Below, in pieces: positions 1 through 8,852 of a stretch of 43,935 bases of DNA (position 1 is the stretch's first letter; every line of letters begins with the position of its first letter). The position numbers and the translations under genes were made by a program. Below the pieces are notes generated by a model that was given only the letters and a program-made list of their open reading frames with translations, ran no database searches and was not told the origin of the DNA. The stretch comes from Nitrospirota bacterium (GTDB taxonomy: Bacteria; Nitrospirota; Nitrospiria; 2-01-FULL-66-17): the NCBI GenBank assembly GCA_016201825.1, contig JACQCD010000032.1:1-43935 (forward strand), in the 5' to 3' direction.

Positions 1-69
1 ACTATCGTAAATTGTTCGCCCAGATGCCCAACGGGGCCGAGTCCCCCGGCCGCGGACGCTATACTGATT

Positions 70-133
70 AAATCCCCCCATCCCCCCTGTGCAAAACGGA
101 GCAAGGGGGGATCAGCTAAGAAGCGGGGGATTT
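70..133. repeat. Nested inverted repeat upstream of the CsgG-like gene
   Basis: Two sets of arms are nested. The outer arms are AAATCCCCC at 70-78 and GGGGGATTT at 125-133. The inner arms are ATCCCCCC at 80-87 and GGGGGGAT at 105-112. The transcript would fold into a G/C-rich double hairpin just before the ribosome binding site of the next gene. It resembles the C-run/G-run intergenic repeats common in many GC-rich genomes. A role as a regulatory or terminator structure is possible but not shown. Confidence 0.6.
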
Positions 134-152
134 TCCCAACAGGAGGAATGGC

Positions 153-1112
153 ATGGGGAGTCACGTACGCAGTGCATTGAAAGTGACGGTCGTGGCAGTG
201 CTCGGCGCGGCGTTGGCCGCCTGCAGCATTAGCTCGACCGGGGTGGTCAAGGACGACACCACGTTGACCGGCGAAACCGAGCGTCTCGCCGAGGCGGGCA
301 CGCGGTACACGGGACCGGAGTACCTGGTCGGTATCCTCACGTTCGACAACAAGACGCCGTCGAAGGTGCAGGGAATCGGCGAGGCCGCCACCACCATCCT
401 GAGAACCCAGCTCGAGTCCGCGGGGTTGAAGGCGATTCTCATGGATGAGGGCGAGCTGGCCGAGCAGAAGAAATTGACCGAGCTCCAGGCCTCGGGCGCC
501 GTGAAGACCGGGAAGAAGCGCGCCAACGAGGGCTTCGACGCGTTGGACTACCGGTTGTCGGGCGCGATCACCGCGTATTCGGAGGTCGAGGAAGGGGTCG
601 ACGCCGTCGTGTACCAGAGCAAGTCACGGGTGGCGCGCGTCACCGTGGACTACGCGCTGGTCGACATCGCCACCGGCAGATCCTTGGTCGCCGAGTCGGG
701 CGCGGGGGAATACCGCAAGAAGACGACCGGGGCGCTGGGACTCGGCGCGAAATCATCGTTCGACCCCAACCTGCGCGACGGCGCGCTGCGCGATGCGCTC
801 GCCAAGGCGATGAGCAAGATGATCGCCAAACTCGGCAGCCAGCCGTTCAGCGGGAAGATCGTCATGGTCAATGCCGACTCGATCGTCATCCGCGCCGGCA
901 CGCGGTCACACCTCAACGAAGGCACGCAATTGACGGTGTACCATACCGGGCCTGAAATTCGCGACCCCGACAGCGGCGAACTCCTGGGACGCCAGGAATC
1001 CAAGATCGGCGTGATCCGACTCACCCAACATCAGAACGAACGGCTCTCCCAAGCATCGGTCGTGTCGGGCCAAGGGTTCCAATCGGGCGACGTCGTCAAG
1101 CCCGTCCCGTAA
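153..1112 (+). CDS. CsgG/HfaB-like outer-membrane lipoprotein
   Basis: The 319-residue product starts with a lipoprotein signal peptide: basic start, hydrophobic stretch about residues 8-20, and lipobox LAAC with Cys24 as the predicted lipidated residue. Residues about 55-235 look like a CsgG-type domain, with the opening strand VGILTFDN, a later EGVDAVVYQSKSRVARVTV segment and a C-terminal helical DALAKAMSKM stretch. CsgG relatives form or support secretion pores in the outer membrane, but no curli subunit genes are nearby, so the cargo is unknown. The C-terminal 80 residues resemble the small beta domain seen after CsgG folds in several phyla. The start is fixed by AGGAGG at 141-146, six bases before ATG. 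It overlaps nothing and is followed after 4 bases by a small membrane protein gene. Confidence 0.8.
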   Translation: MGSHVRSALKVTVVAVLGAALAACSISSTGVVKDDTTLTGETERLAEAGTRYTGPEYLVGILTFDNKTPSKVQGIGEAATTILRTQLESAGLKAILMDEGELAEQKKLTELQASGAVKTGKKRANEGFDALDYRLSGAITAYSEVEEGVDAVVYQSKSRVARVTVDYALVDIATGRSLVAESGAGEYRKKTTGALGLGAKSSFDPNLRDGALRDALAKAMSKMIAKLGSQPFSGKIVMVNADSIVIRAGTRSHLNEGTQLTVYHTGPEIRDPDSGELLGRQESKIGVIRLTQHQNERLSQASVVSGQGFQSGDVVKPVP

Positions 1113-1116
1113 CCGG

Positions 1117-1452
1117 ATGGGAGAAGCCGCCCCCCGACGCGAATCCGACTCACCCGCTCCCCGTCCGAAGGACCAGGGTCGAACGGCGATCATGGCATGG
1201 CTGGCGGTGCTCGGAACGGCGGGTTTGGTGGCGGGCCTGATCGTGACCGATCTGGTGCGGAAGGCCTCGAACGCACCGCTGCGTCACGCGCTCGCGGATG
1301 AGTCGACCTTGTGGCTCTTCCTTCTCGCGGCGGGGGGAGCGGGCCTCTTCCTCTACGGATTCAAGGTCCGCGCGATGCAGCGTAGCAGGCTGCTGAAAAA
1401 GTCCATCTGCGGCGTTGCCAGTCGGTCTTGCGTGCTCACGTACGACACGTAG
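1117..1452 (+). CDS. Small two-helix membrane protein with a repeat-derived C-terminus
   Basis: A 111-residue hypothetical protein starts 4 bases after the CsgG-like gene and is probably co-transcribed with it. Two hydrophobic segments are visible, about residues 25-46 and 64-82, so a small inner-membrane protein is likely. I do not recognise a family. The last 20 or so codons, from about base 1388, read into a long palindromic repeat (1388-1529), so the annotated C-terminus is probably not ancestral. An out-of-frame TAG at 1383-1385 lies directly against the repeat, in the position where other copies of this repeat have the stop codon of the preceding gene. This hints that the true end was there before a one-base shift or before the insertion. 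Confidence 0.5.
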   Translation: MGEAAPRRESDSPAPRPKDQGRTAIMAWLAVLGTAGLVAGLIVTDLVRKASNAPLRHALADESTLWLFLLAAGGAGLFLYGFKVRAMQRSRLLKKSICGVASRSCVLTYDT

Positions 1453-1529
1453 GGGTTCGACATGTCGAACCCCTACTAGGCGCGTAAGACCTCCTGCCGG
1501 CCTTGCATCTGGAACTTTTTGAGCAGCCC
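1388..1529. repeat. Long palindromic element, copy 1 (inverted relative to copies 2-4)
   Basis: The outer arms GGCTGCTGAAAAAGTCC (1388-1404) and GGAACTTTTTGAGCAGCC (1511-1528) pair with each other. Inside lies a conserved core bounded by CATCTGCGGCGTTG and GGCCTTGCATCTG. At the centre is a 28-bp perfect palindrome at 1449-1476 with half-site GTAGGGGTTCGACA. Related cores occur at 13566-13755, 18686-18841 and 28919-29066, read on the opposite strand. The element overlaps the end of the small membrane protein gene. Confidence 0.8.
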
Positions 1530-1578
1530 GCAGGTTTTACCGAGTCTTTCGGTACACTGCTAGCGTCATTTCACAAAC

Positions 1579-2139
1579 TCATCGAATCAACCGAAGCGAC
1601 GACGTCTCCGGGCCGAGAGACGGCACACCCTCCGTCGCCAACGGCAACAAGTACCGATCGAGGTCGTCCAAGAACCGATCGATGTCTAGCCCCATCCACA
1701 CCGTCCCTCGAAACGAATTCAGTTGACCCGATGCCCTTTGCCAAAGTGTGCAGGCCGCCGTCGCTTCCTGCATGTGAAGCTTCAACAGCGCGGCCGCCAC
1801 ACCAATCAGCCCTTGGATGAATCGGGCCGGTTCCGAATCAGCAGACTGGGCCCGCCACAACGGCTCCCACGCCTCGTGCGCCTCCCAGAAATACCAGCGA
1901 TTGAATAGATCGACGCCGCGAAGGTACGCCCCAAGCGACGGCCATTGCTCGGGCGTCCACGGCGGACGCGCGGCGGGACTTAGCTGTCCGAAGCTGTGGC
2001 CTTGGGGACTCCGAGTGGGGTGAGGGTGAAGACCGGGGACGAATCGATACGCCGGTAGCGTACGGTCGAGGCCATACCACGGGAGAATCGTAAGAGCCGG
2101 CGGATCAGACAACGGTTCCGCTCGCATTCGGAACATCAC
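1579..2139 (-). CDS. DUF309 family protein
   Basis: The 186-residue product carries the DUF309 signature FNRWYFWEAHEAWEPLW at about residues 79-95, followed by a helical segment with FIQGLIGVAAALLKLHM, as in this all-alpha family. The N-terminal extension contains LPAYRFVPGLHPHPTRSPQGHS, a proline-rich leader found on some bacterial DUF309 proteins. The biochemical function of DUF309 is unknown. The gene stands alone between the palindromic element and a promoter module on the other strand. Three start codons lie close together at its 5' end (GTG 2139, ATG 2136, ATG 2127), and the sequence does not clearly decide between them. Confidence 0.8.
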   Translation of the reverse strand: MMFRMRAEPLSDPPALTILPWYGLDRTLPAYRFVPGLHPHPTRSPQGHSFGQLSPAARPPWTPEQWPSLGAYLRGVDLFNRWYFWEAHEAWEPLWRAQSADSEPARFIQGLIGVAAALLKLHMQEATAACTLWQRASGQLNSFRGTVWMGLDIDRFLDDLDRYLLPLATEGVPSLGPETSSLRLIR

Positions 2140-2328
2140 TCCGCCCCGTGATGATCACTTATGGACCAGGAGAACACGCGTGACCCAGTTCAAGCGCCCT
2201 CTTCGGCGCGGACACGGTCATGACCAAGCCGGTTGGCCTCGCGCAACAGGGCCAGCAGCTCGGACTCCACCGGAGGTGGCACAGGAGATGTCTTCAGCCA
2301 CATCTGTCCATCGGTCGTCTTCACAGGC

Positions 2329-2408
2329 GATTGACTCCGGGAAGGAATCGGATTATATCTGAGGCCACGTTGTAAAAAAAGACGCCCCTTCCGGACGTCC
2401 GGCCTATG
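2329..2408 (+). promoter_or_regulatory. 80-bp promoter-leader module, copy A
   Basis: It contains a good sigma70 promoter: TTGACT at 2331-2336, a 17-bp spacer and TATATC at 2354-2359. The leader continues through an A-run and a small GACG/CGTC inverted repeat to TATG at 2405-2408. The 80 bases align without gaps to 39479-39558, with about 55 identical positions by hand count. The genes that follow the two copies are unrelated. The 290 bases between the DUF309 gene and the next CDS otherwise hold only a weak minus-strand reading frame that I do not trust. Confidence 0.7.
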
Positions 2409-2430
2409 TTCGGCATCACCGAGCCACACC

Positions 2431-2976
2431 GTGCCCAAGGTCATCTACTATGTCGCAACCAGCCTTGATTCTTACATCGCCACCCCGGACGGTGGAGTGG
2501 AATGGCTCTCTGCATTTGAGTCAGCGGGAGAGGACTATGGCTATGCTGCGTTCTACGCGTCGGTCGACGCGGTGCTTCTCGGCAGTCGAACTTACAGGCA
2601 GTGTCTCACGTTCGGTGAGTGGCCGTATCCGGGCAAGGCGTGTTGGGTGTTTTCACGGCAGCAGATCGAGATCGACCAGCCGAAGGTGACCCTGACGGCT
2701 CAGAGCCCCCTTGAAATGATCGCCGAGTTACGTGCACGCGGCCTCCGGCGAGCATGGCTGGTTGGCGGTGGCGAGCTGGCCGCTTCGTTTCGAGCGCACG
2801 GACTGATCACTGAGTACATCGTCTCCATCATCCCGGTAATTCTTGGCGCAGGAGTGCCTCTGTTCGCGTCGCCCGGCCCCAAGGAGAATTTGAAACTCGC
2901 CGATTCGAAGTCCTATCCGAACGGGGTGACCCAGCTTCGGTATGTGCGCATCACCGATGCCGATACCAACGTCTAG
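2431..2976 (+). CDS. RibD C-terminal/dihydrofolate reductase-like protein
   Basis: The 181-residue product has the fold markers of the RibD_C/DHFR-like family: VIYYVATSLDSYIATPDGGVEWL at the N-terminus, DAVLLGSRTYR near residue 50, the WLVGGGELAASF nucleotide-binding loop near residue 110, and the closing IIPVILGAGVPLF. Members reduce pterin- or pyrimidine-like substrates with NADPH, but the stand-alone proteins are mostly uncharacterised, so no substrate is assigned. The start is GTG at 2431, 22 bases after the end of the promoter-leader module. The gene is monocistronic. The same promoter module precedes a nuclease gene at 39580, suggesting both belong to the accessory gene pool. Confidence 0.8.
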   Translation: MPKVIYYVATSLDSYIATPDGGVEWLSAFESAGEDYGYAAFYASVDAVLLGSRTYRQCLTFGEWPYPGKACWVFSRQQIEIDQPKVTLTAQSPLEMIAELRARGLRRAWLVGGGELAASFRAHGLITEYIVSIIPVILGAGVPLFASPGPKENLKLADSKSYPNGVTQLRYVRITDADTNV

Positions 2977-3005
2977 CGTGGTGGGGCCCGCCGCCCTGTG
3001 CGCGG

Positions 3006-3200
3006 TCAGGCGTCGGCCTCAACGCGGTTTCTGCCGCTTCCCTTTGCTCGATAGAGGGCGTGGTCGGCTCTTCGCAGACAATCGTCGATTCGGACTAACG
3101 AGCTCTGGAATTCATGGCTGCTCGGTTCACCCGAACCGGACATGGACTCCCGCTGAGACGGCATCTCGTTCATGGCGATAGGGAAAACATGTCTCCTGCC
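3006..3200 (-). pseudogene. C-terminal remnant of a GGDEF (diguanylate cyclase) domain
   Basis: Reading the minus strand to a stop at 3006-3008 gives RIDDCLRRADHALYRAKGSG followed by RNRV. This is the typical last helix of GGDEF domains, in which LLRRADxALYxAKxxGRN is conserved. Upstream the frame continues with a poorly matching segment up to about 3200 and no GGDEF motif or start codon is present. It is therefore a fragment, lying directly downstream of an intact GGDEF-EAL gene on the same strand. It could be what remains of a second cyclase gene after deletion. Confidence 0.65.
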
Positions 3201-3257
3201 TTGGATACCGACCTACGATCGGCAGAGGTCACCCATGCCGGACGATAGTTCATACGC

Positions 3258-5654
3258 TCACGTCGAGACCCGGAGCACGCCCCACGGCGACTCGGTCAGC
3301 CGGGGGGTCAGGTCGTCGGCCGGCTGCGGGCGGCTCAGATAGTAGCCCTGCGCCACATCGCAGCCAAGCGCCGCGAGCCGGTCCCAGGTCTCCCGCTGTT
3401 CCACGCCCTCGGCTACCACCTTCCGACCCAACGTGTGGGCCAACTCGATCGTGGAACGCACGATCACCGCATCGTCCTGGTCCGTGACCATCGACATCAC
3501 GAACGATTTGTCGATCTTGATCGACTCGACGGGGAGTTTTTTGAGATAGCTCAACGACGAGTAGCCGGTGCCGAAGTCGTCGATCGACAATCGGACCCCC
3601 ATGGTGTTCAGGCGGGTCAGGATCTCGAGTGCCCGCGCCGGGTCCGCCATGATGGCGCTCTCGGTGATTTCCAGCTCCAATGAACCGGGAGCCACCCCCG
3701 CGTGGTGAAGGATCGCCGCGACCTGGTCCGGAAGCCCGGCATCCTTGAGGCTTCGCGCGGAGAGGTTCACGGCCACGCTGATGGCGATGCCCAGGTTGTG
3801 CCATACCCGGCACTGGCGCAAAGCGGTGGTCAACACCCAGAGCGTGAGGGGTTTGATCAACCCCGCATGTTCGGCGAGGAGAATGAACTGATCCGGGGGG
3901 ATGACGCCCCGCTCGGGATGGCGCCACCGAACCAGGGCCTCCACGCCAACCACCCGACCCGTCTTGACGCAGACCTGGGGCTGATAGAGCAGAAACAGTT
4001 GGTTGTCGTCGATGGCGTGGCGAAGCGCGCCCATGAGCGCGAGGCGGTCCGGGTGAGAGTGATCGAGGTCTGACGCATACACAAAATACTCATTGCCGGC
4101 CTCCTTGGCCACGTGCATGGCCACGTCGGCCCGTTGCATGAGCAGGTCGGCGTCATCGCCGTGGTCGGGATAGACGGCAATGCCGATGCCGGCGCCGACC
4201 GTGACGGTCACATCCTCCAGGACAAAGGATTCCTCGAACACGTCCAGAACTTTTTGGGCGACCAAGGCGGCGCCGCGACCGTCGGTGTCCGGGAGGAGCA
4301 CGCCAAACTCATCGCCCCCGAGGTTGGCAATGAGATCGGGCTCGCGGAGCACCCGCCGCAGACGAGGCCCGACTTGCCGCAAGAGGAGGTCGCCGTTGCG
4401 GTGGCCCAACGTGTTGTTGATCTCTTTGAAGTGATTGATATCCAGAAGCAGGAGGGCGACCGCGGTCTGCCCGCGCTGGGCCACGCGAATGGCCTGTTCG
4501 AGATGCTCGCGAAAGATCGTCCGATTCGGCAACTGCGTCAAGAGATCGTGCGTGGCCTGGAAGGCCATGGAGTCGGTCTGTTGTTGGAGCGACGTCGCCA
4601 TGTCATCGAACGCCCTGGCGAGTTGCCCCAGTTCACTCTCGTCGGAGGGGAGGCCCGTGCGCGCCCCCAAGTCTCCGGCGCTCAAGCGTTGAGTGGCCTT
4701 GACGAGGGCATTCACGCGGCGGAGAATGAACACGTCGCCTCCCACCCACGCGGCGACCAGCGCCAACGCCCCGACGAGACCCAGCCCGGCGAGGTTGCGG
4801 CCCAGCATCCAATTGGCGTTGGCAAGAACGGTCTTGCTCGGGATCCCGATGCTGACATACGCGTATCCGGCCACGGGGACCTCCGAGAGCGGCGTAAACG
4901 CCACGAGGCGCTCGACCCCGTCCGGCCCCCGAGCCTCGGTAACTCCCTCGCCCTGCGCCAGCAGCCCCGGCTGGAGGATGCCCGCTTCCGACGCCGATCG
5001 TCCCACCCAGTTCTCCGCGTCGGGGTAGCGGACCAGGATCGTTCCGTCACGGTCGATCACGGTGAGGGTGGAACCCGCGGGCAGTTGGGTGTCAGACGCC
5101 AGGCGGTTCAGCCACGCCAAATCCAGTGCGGCGAACACGACACCCTGGACGGTTCCCGCGGCATCGAGCACGGGGTAGCCGAAATTGACGGTGGCTTTCT
5201 TGGTAATACGGCCGACTTGATAGTCGCCGACTGCAAACTCGCGCGCGGCCACGGCGCGCTGAAAGTAGGCTCGATCAGACGCACTCAGAACACCGCTGAA
5301 GGGCAGGGCGCTGCAAAAGGTCGTCCCATCCGCTCGAATGGCGCCCAAGTTGGCATAGAAGGGGTAGCTGCTCAACAGGTCGGCAAAAGCCGCCGTGCAC
5401 GCGCCGGCCTGGGCGTGACGCACGTCGGGCCGCTTCGCCAGGGCCATGAGGAGCTGGCGCGCTCCCTCGATATAGCGTTGTTGCTGGGAGGAGGCCATCC
5501 GCGCGATCCGCAGCGCCTCGTCCTGCACGTGCGCCGCGGCGACCCGGCGCTGTTTCGACGCCGTGTAGATGATCAGGATGAAGGCGGGCGTGACCGCCAA
5601 CAGGACGAGCAGCACCAAGAGGGTTCGCAAACTCTGGAACGACCATCGGGCCAT
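3258..5654 (-). CDS. Membrane Cache-HAMP-GGDEF-EAL c-di-GMP enzyme
   Basis: About 798 residues. Domain order: transmembrane helix near residues 10-32, extracytoplasmic double-Cache-like sensor to about 280, second helix near 290-310, HAMP linker (RRVNALVKATQRLSAGDLGA), GGDEF domain with intact NLGGDEFGVLLPD, and EAL domain with intact VGVEALVRWRHP and DDFGTGYSSLSYLKKLP. Both cyclase and phosphodiesterase motifs look complete, so it may make or break c-di-GMP depending on the bound signal. ATG at 5654 is preferred because GGAGG lies 8 bases before it; the in-frame ATG at 5660 is too close to that site. A minus-strand promoter lies at 5721-5748. The gene is monocistronic. Confidence 0.9.
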   Translation of the reverse strand: MARWSFQSLRTLLVLLVLLAVTPAFILIIYTASKQRRVAAAHVQDEALRIARMASSQQQRYIEGARQLLMALAKRPDVRHAQAGACTAAFADLLSSYPFYANLGAIRADGTTFCSALPFSGVLSASDRAYFQRAVAAREFAVGDYQVGRITKKATVNFGYPVLDAAGTVQGVVFAALDLAWLNRLASDTQLPAGSTLTVIDRDGTILVRYPDAENWVGRSASEAGILQPGLLAQGEGVTEARGPDGVERLVAFTPLSEVPVAGYAYVSIGIPSKTVLANANWMLGRNLAGLGLVGALALVAAWVGGDVFILRRVNALVKATQRLSAGDLGARTGLPSDESELGQLARAFDDMATSLQQQTDSMAFQATHDLLTQLPNRTIFREHLEQAIRVAQRGQTAVALLLLDINHFKEINNTLGHRNGDLLLRQVGPRLRRVLREPDLIANLGGDEFGVLLPDTDGRGAALVAQKVLDVFEESFVLEDVTVTVGAGIGIAVYPDHGDDADLLMQRADVAMHVAKEAGNEYFVYASDLDHSHPDRLALMGALRHAIDDNQLFLLYQPQVCVKTGRVVGVEALVRWRHPERGVIPPDQFILLAEHAGLIKPLTLWVLTTALRQCRVWHNLGIAISVAVNLSARSLKDAGLPDQVAAILHHAGVAPGSLELEITESAIMADPARALEILTRLNTMGVRLSIDDFGTGYSSLSYLKKLPVESIKIDKSFVMSMVTDQDDAVIVRSTIELAHTLGRKVVAEGVEQRETWDRLAALGCDVAQGYYLSRPQPADDLTPRLTESPWGVLRVST

Positions 5655-5720
5655 GGCCATGGCCTCCGACTCTCTTGCCCGTCCGGGCTTGAGGATCTCC
5701 CCAAAAAAACAGACAGTTGA

Positions 5721-5748
5721 AGTCTAGCGTTCGGCCGGGGGCTGTCAA
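5721..5748 (-). promoter_or_regulatory. Predicted sigma70 promoter of the GGDEF-EAL gene
   Basis: On the minus strand TTGACA (5743-5748) is followed by a 16-bp spacer and TAGACT (5721-5726). Transcription would begin near 5714 and give a leader of about 60 bases before the ATG at 5654. Confidence 0.65.
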
Positions 5749-5795
5749 TGAAGAACCGCGGACGCGGTCATGTCGCTCATCGGGACGATGACACG

Positions 5796-6158
5796 TCACC
5801 TACCGAAGATCATCTTGAGCGACACCAGGAGGAGAACCCCTCCGAAGACTTTTTCTAACACCACGTTAGAGAGACTTGTCGCCATCTTGGCGCCGAGCAA
5901 CCCCCCAAAGAAGAAACCGACGCAGAGCACTGCGGCCACGCCCAGATCGACATGGCCCTGCTTGAAGTAGGTCCAGGCGGCCAGAATGCCGATCGGTGGC
6001 ACCATCATCGCCAGTGTAGTGCCCTGAGCCTGATGTTGCGAAAATCCGAACAAGAAGACCAGAACCGGCACGATCACGATCCCACCGCCAATCCCGATCA
6101 GACCACTCATCACGCCGGCCAGCAGCCCAAGGAACAGATACGGCCCCATCGTCACCAT
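5796..6158 (-). CDS. Half-size TauE/SafE family permease
   Basis: The 120-residue protein is almost wholly hydrophobic, with about four transmembrane helices. It contains the TauE/SafE signature GLLAGVMSGLIGIGGGIVIVP near the N-terminus and GFFFGGLLGAKMA in the middle. Full-length sulfite/organosulfonate exporters of this family have two such repeats in about 250 residues. One-repeat proteins exist and presumably dimerise. The substrate cannot be told from sequence. AAGGAG lies about 10 bases before the ATG at 6158. It is transcribed in the same direction as the frameshifted glycosyltransferase upstream, with about 170 bases between that hold one copy of a direct repeat. Confidence 0.8.
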   Translation of the reverse strand: MVTMGPYLFLGLLAGVMSGLIGIGGGIVIVPVLVFLFGFSQHQAQGTTLAMMVPPIGILAAWTYFKQGHVDLGVAAVLCVGFFFGGLLGAKMATSLSNVVLEKVFGGVLLLVSLKMIFGR

Positions 6159-6255
6159 ATGCCCTGCACTCCTTTCGTGGCCTCCCCCGGGAAGAAAAGG
6201 GTACTCTGTGAGCGACCCCCGGGTTCATGGACACTCAAAAATGGAGCAATCGCCC

Positions 6256-6303
6256 CGTCACGTCCTTTGCACCGAGGAACCGTATCCGTTAACGTGCCGG
6301 GGC
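6256..6303. repeat. Direct repeat A (pairs with 8852-8898)
   Basis: The 48-base segment starts CGTCACGTCCTTTG and ends CGTTAACGTGCCGGGGC. It matches 8852-8898 at about 41 of 48 positions, in the same orientation. In the second copy the segment forms the leader and ribosome binding site of a gene; here no start codon of a convincing gene follows at the matching distance. The two copies bracket a two-gene unit. Confidence 0.65.
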
Positions 6304-6326
6304 GATCCGCCACACCGGCCTGCGCA

Positions 6327-7719
6327 TCACCCCGCGCTCCCGGCCGAACGCGGCGAATCAGTCCCGTCCCAGCAGCGGCCGAACACCGTCGCCACCCACA
6401 GCGCGGCGAGCGGGGCCACGTGCAGAATCAATCGGTGCAGGACGGTGCCGTCCTCCAGAAAACGGAAGAGACCCGTCGTCGCAAACAGCAGAGCGATTGC
6501 CCCCAGATAGACGACGACCGGCCAGAAAAGGAACATCGATTCCACGGTCACCGTTTCGCGGTATCGATAAATGCAGGCGAACGCAAAGAGCGCCCAGAGG
6601 ATCAGCCAGTTCCCCTCCAGGAAGAACGCCCGGAAAAAGACCCCGGCAATCCTCGACCAGCGATCGAACGGCGGGACGACTGATGACCCGTCCGCGCGGA
6701 AACTGGATGAAATTCCGAAATGGAGCTTCACGAGCGTCCACGCGGCCCAGACCAGAACCGGCAACGCAAGATAGATCGACACGGTCGTCCACATCTTTTT
6801 CGACGCGAGCTCCGACCTCCGCGCAGCCAACACGACCAGCAGGAGGGCGTTGCACGCCACCAAAATCACGCCATCCGCTCTCGTCCACACGAGCCCTACG
6901 GCCAACACGGCCGCCAAGAACAGGTCTCGCCGGTCGTCGGACCATACATAGCGCGTCAGGGCTATGGCGCCCCCTAACGTAAAGTAGGCGAGAGGAAGAT
7001 CAGTGTAGCCGTCGTGACCATGTTGAAGAAGCAGCGGGAGCCCCCCCCACGAACAGCGTGCCGAGCATCGCGGGCCGCGCATCCCACCGCTCACGCAGCG
7101 AGCCGTACGCGAGACACAGGAGCGCGAGCACATACCCGGGGAACAGGAGTTTGACCGCGACGTCGTCCCAGGTTCCCACGAACCAGGACACCCAGACCTC
7201 CTGTAGCGAGACACCCAATGGATAATCAGGATAATTCAGGCTCCCGTTCCACCCAAACAGCGTGAGCGACGGAATGGCGGCTTCCAAAAAGATCACCTTG
7301 GCCTTGAAGCCATAGGTGGCCCACGCATCCCAAAATTGAATCGGTTTGAGAACGGACCTGACCGTCACGATGCCCCAGAGCGTGGCGAGAAGCGTAGCCG
7401 CTCCCCACCACAACGGATCGCCGATCACAACCGGACCATGACGGACTGCATGCGGAACCCCCGGCGTTCTGCGCGCCCGCCGCACGCGCCATAGCCACCA
7501 TCCAGCCGCCGGGCCGGCGATGACGGCCATCCCCGCCGCCGGAGTGAGCGGAACGCCGACCAGAGCCTCCACGCCCATCATCGTCGAGATCCACACCAGC
7601 CCCACCCCGTACGCGAATCCGATGCGTTGCGGTCCGTTGAGGCGGGTCAAGAGCGGCGCCGCGGCAAACCCCACCACCCAGACGGCCGTCACGCCCAGAG
7701 CGCCCCATGCGATCGTCAC
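6327..7719 (-). pseudogene. GT-C/family 39-like membrane glycosyltransferase, frameshifted at a G-run
   Basis: Two reading frames together encode one polytopic membrane protein of about 460 residues. The first frame, from GTG at 7719, contains FWDAWATYGFKAKVIF and SLNYPDYPLGVS. The second contains HGHDGYTDLPLAYFTLGGA. These acidic loop motifs are typical of lipid-linked sugar (GT-C, ArnT-like) transferases. The frames meet at 8 C at 7041-7048 (G-run on the coding strand); changing the run by one base would restore VGGLPLLLQHGHDG. It may be a real mutation, a phase-variable tract or a sequencing error. The GTG start overlaps the upstream stop as GTGA, so the two genes form an operon and are probably translationally coupled. 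Confidence 0.7.
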
Positions 7720-8852
7720 CCTGCCGCTCCGAAAAGACAAAAACGCTCCCCCTCGCGGAGCACGACCGATTCGGGCTCAACCTGCCCGCACGGCGGGTGA
7801 GACCGTCCAAAGTAGCGCAACCTGAATGGGGACCGACTTCGGACAGTCACCGGATAGAGGTAATACGCGGCCCGCGCGGTCCAGGTCGTGACGACATCGG
7901 GGCGATCCCAGTCGATCACGACCTCGACGCTCGCGCGCGGCGGTATGGACCGCACCGCTTCCTGAAGGTCCGTCCATAGCGGCACATAATCGATGGCGGC
8001 ATACGCCTGCGCGCGCTCCAGCCCGCCGAATCGCGAGAGATCGACGCGGAGCGCCACCACCTGATAGTAGAACGCCAGGCCGACTCCGAGCAGCCACACC
8101 GAGCCGACGACTCCCCACGCCGCACGGCGGATCGCCACGCGGAACGCCGACGCGGCATCCCCGGTCAGCATCGCGATCGTCCCCGCCAACAGGACCATTG
8201 GGATCAGCACGGTCCACACCGACCGCCCGCCGACGACGGGAGGCGGGAGGGTGTGCATGGCGAAGGGCGCGCTGGCCGCGGACTCCCCCGGCGCGGGCGA
8301 CCCCAATTCACGGACTGCGGCCCAGACGGAGCCGCCGAGCGGTTCAAACGCGATCGACGTAATCGTGACGGGTTGCGGCGGCACGGACGTGACCAGCACC
8401 GCCTCCCGAACGATGGAACGGTCCGCCTTGTCCAGCGCGAGCGGCACGAGGATGTCTTCCATCCCGCCGCCTCCACGCACGTGAAAGGCGCGCGGCTCGC
8501 GCCGCGTCCCGGTCTGGGTTTGGACCACCAGCCAAAGCCAGCCCTCCGACGGTTGTCCGGCGGAGAGACGAAGACGCGCACTCTCGTAGGCGCCGGCATC
8601 CAGGGCGATCAGACCGCTCGAAATCGAGGCGGGCTCGCTTCGAGGCGTCACCATCAGACCATTCGAAACGCGGAGGACCTGAGCGTTGGGGGAAGCCCAT
8701 GAAGGGGTAGAAGCCGCACGAAAGTCCCAGGTCGATGGAGGATTGACCAACATAACGGGTTCGGCCCCTCCCCCATAACCGGCCACCGCCACGGCCAGCC
8801 CGAGTGAGCAGACGGCGGGGACGAGCTGTGAGAGCCTCGGAAATCTCACCAC
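7716..8852 (-). CDS. Envelope protein of unknown function, partner of the glycosyltransferase
   Basis: The 378-residue product has an N-terminal signal sequence or anchor (LVPAVCSLGLAVAVAGYGGG), a beta-rich region to about residue 205, then two transmembrane helices near 213-230 and 245-265, and a C-terminal region of about 110 residues with YAAIDYVPLWTDLQ and YYLYPVTVRS. I do not recognise a family. The C-terminal part resembles the soluble tail of some GT-C glycosyltransferases. Translation probably starts at GTG 8850-8852, with AAAGGA six bases upstream; that site lies inside direct repeat B. The stop overlaps the start of the downstream glycosyltransferase. A role in surface glycan modification is inferred from context only. 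Confidence 0.6.
   Translation of the reverse strand: MVRFPRLSQLVPAVCSLGLAVAVAGYGGGAEPVMLVNPPSTWDFRAASTPSWASPNAQVLRVSNGLMVTPRSEPASISSGLIALDAGAYESARLRLSAGQPSEGWLWLVVQTQTGTRREPRAFHVRGGGGMEDILVPLALDKADRSIVREAVLVTSVPPQPVTITSIAFEPLGGSVWAAVRELGSPAPGESAASAPFAMHTLPPPVVGGRSVWTVLIPMVLLAGTIAMLTGDAASAFRVAIRRAAWGVVGSVWLLGVGLAFYYQVVALRVDLSRFGGLERAQAYAAIDYVPLWTDLQEAVRSIPPRASVEVVIDWDRPDVVTTWTARAAYYLYPVTVRSRSPFRLRYFGRSHPPCGQVEPESVVLREGERFCLFGAAG

Noticed and set aside
2190-2444. 84-codon minus-strand frame between the DUF309 and RibD-like genes
   Set aside because: It runs antisense across the promoter module and the start of the RibD-like gene, has no recognisable domain and no ribosome binding site.
2977-3060. 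Possible attC site after the RibD-like gene
   Set aside because: No matching R''/R' boxes or paired inner boxes with an extrahelical base could be found.
4113-5720. 535-codon plus-strand frame opposite the GGDEF-EAL gene
   Set aside because: Composition is that of an antisense frame and no motif is present, whereas the minus strand holds intact GGDEF and EAL motifs.
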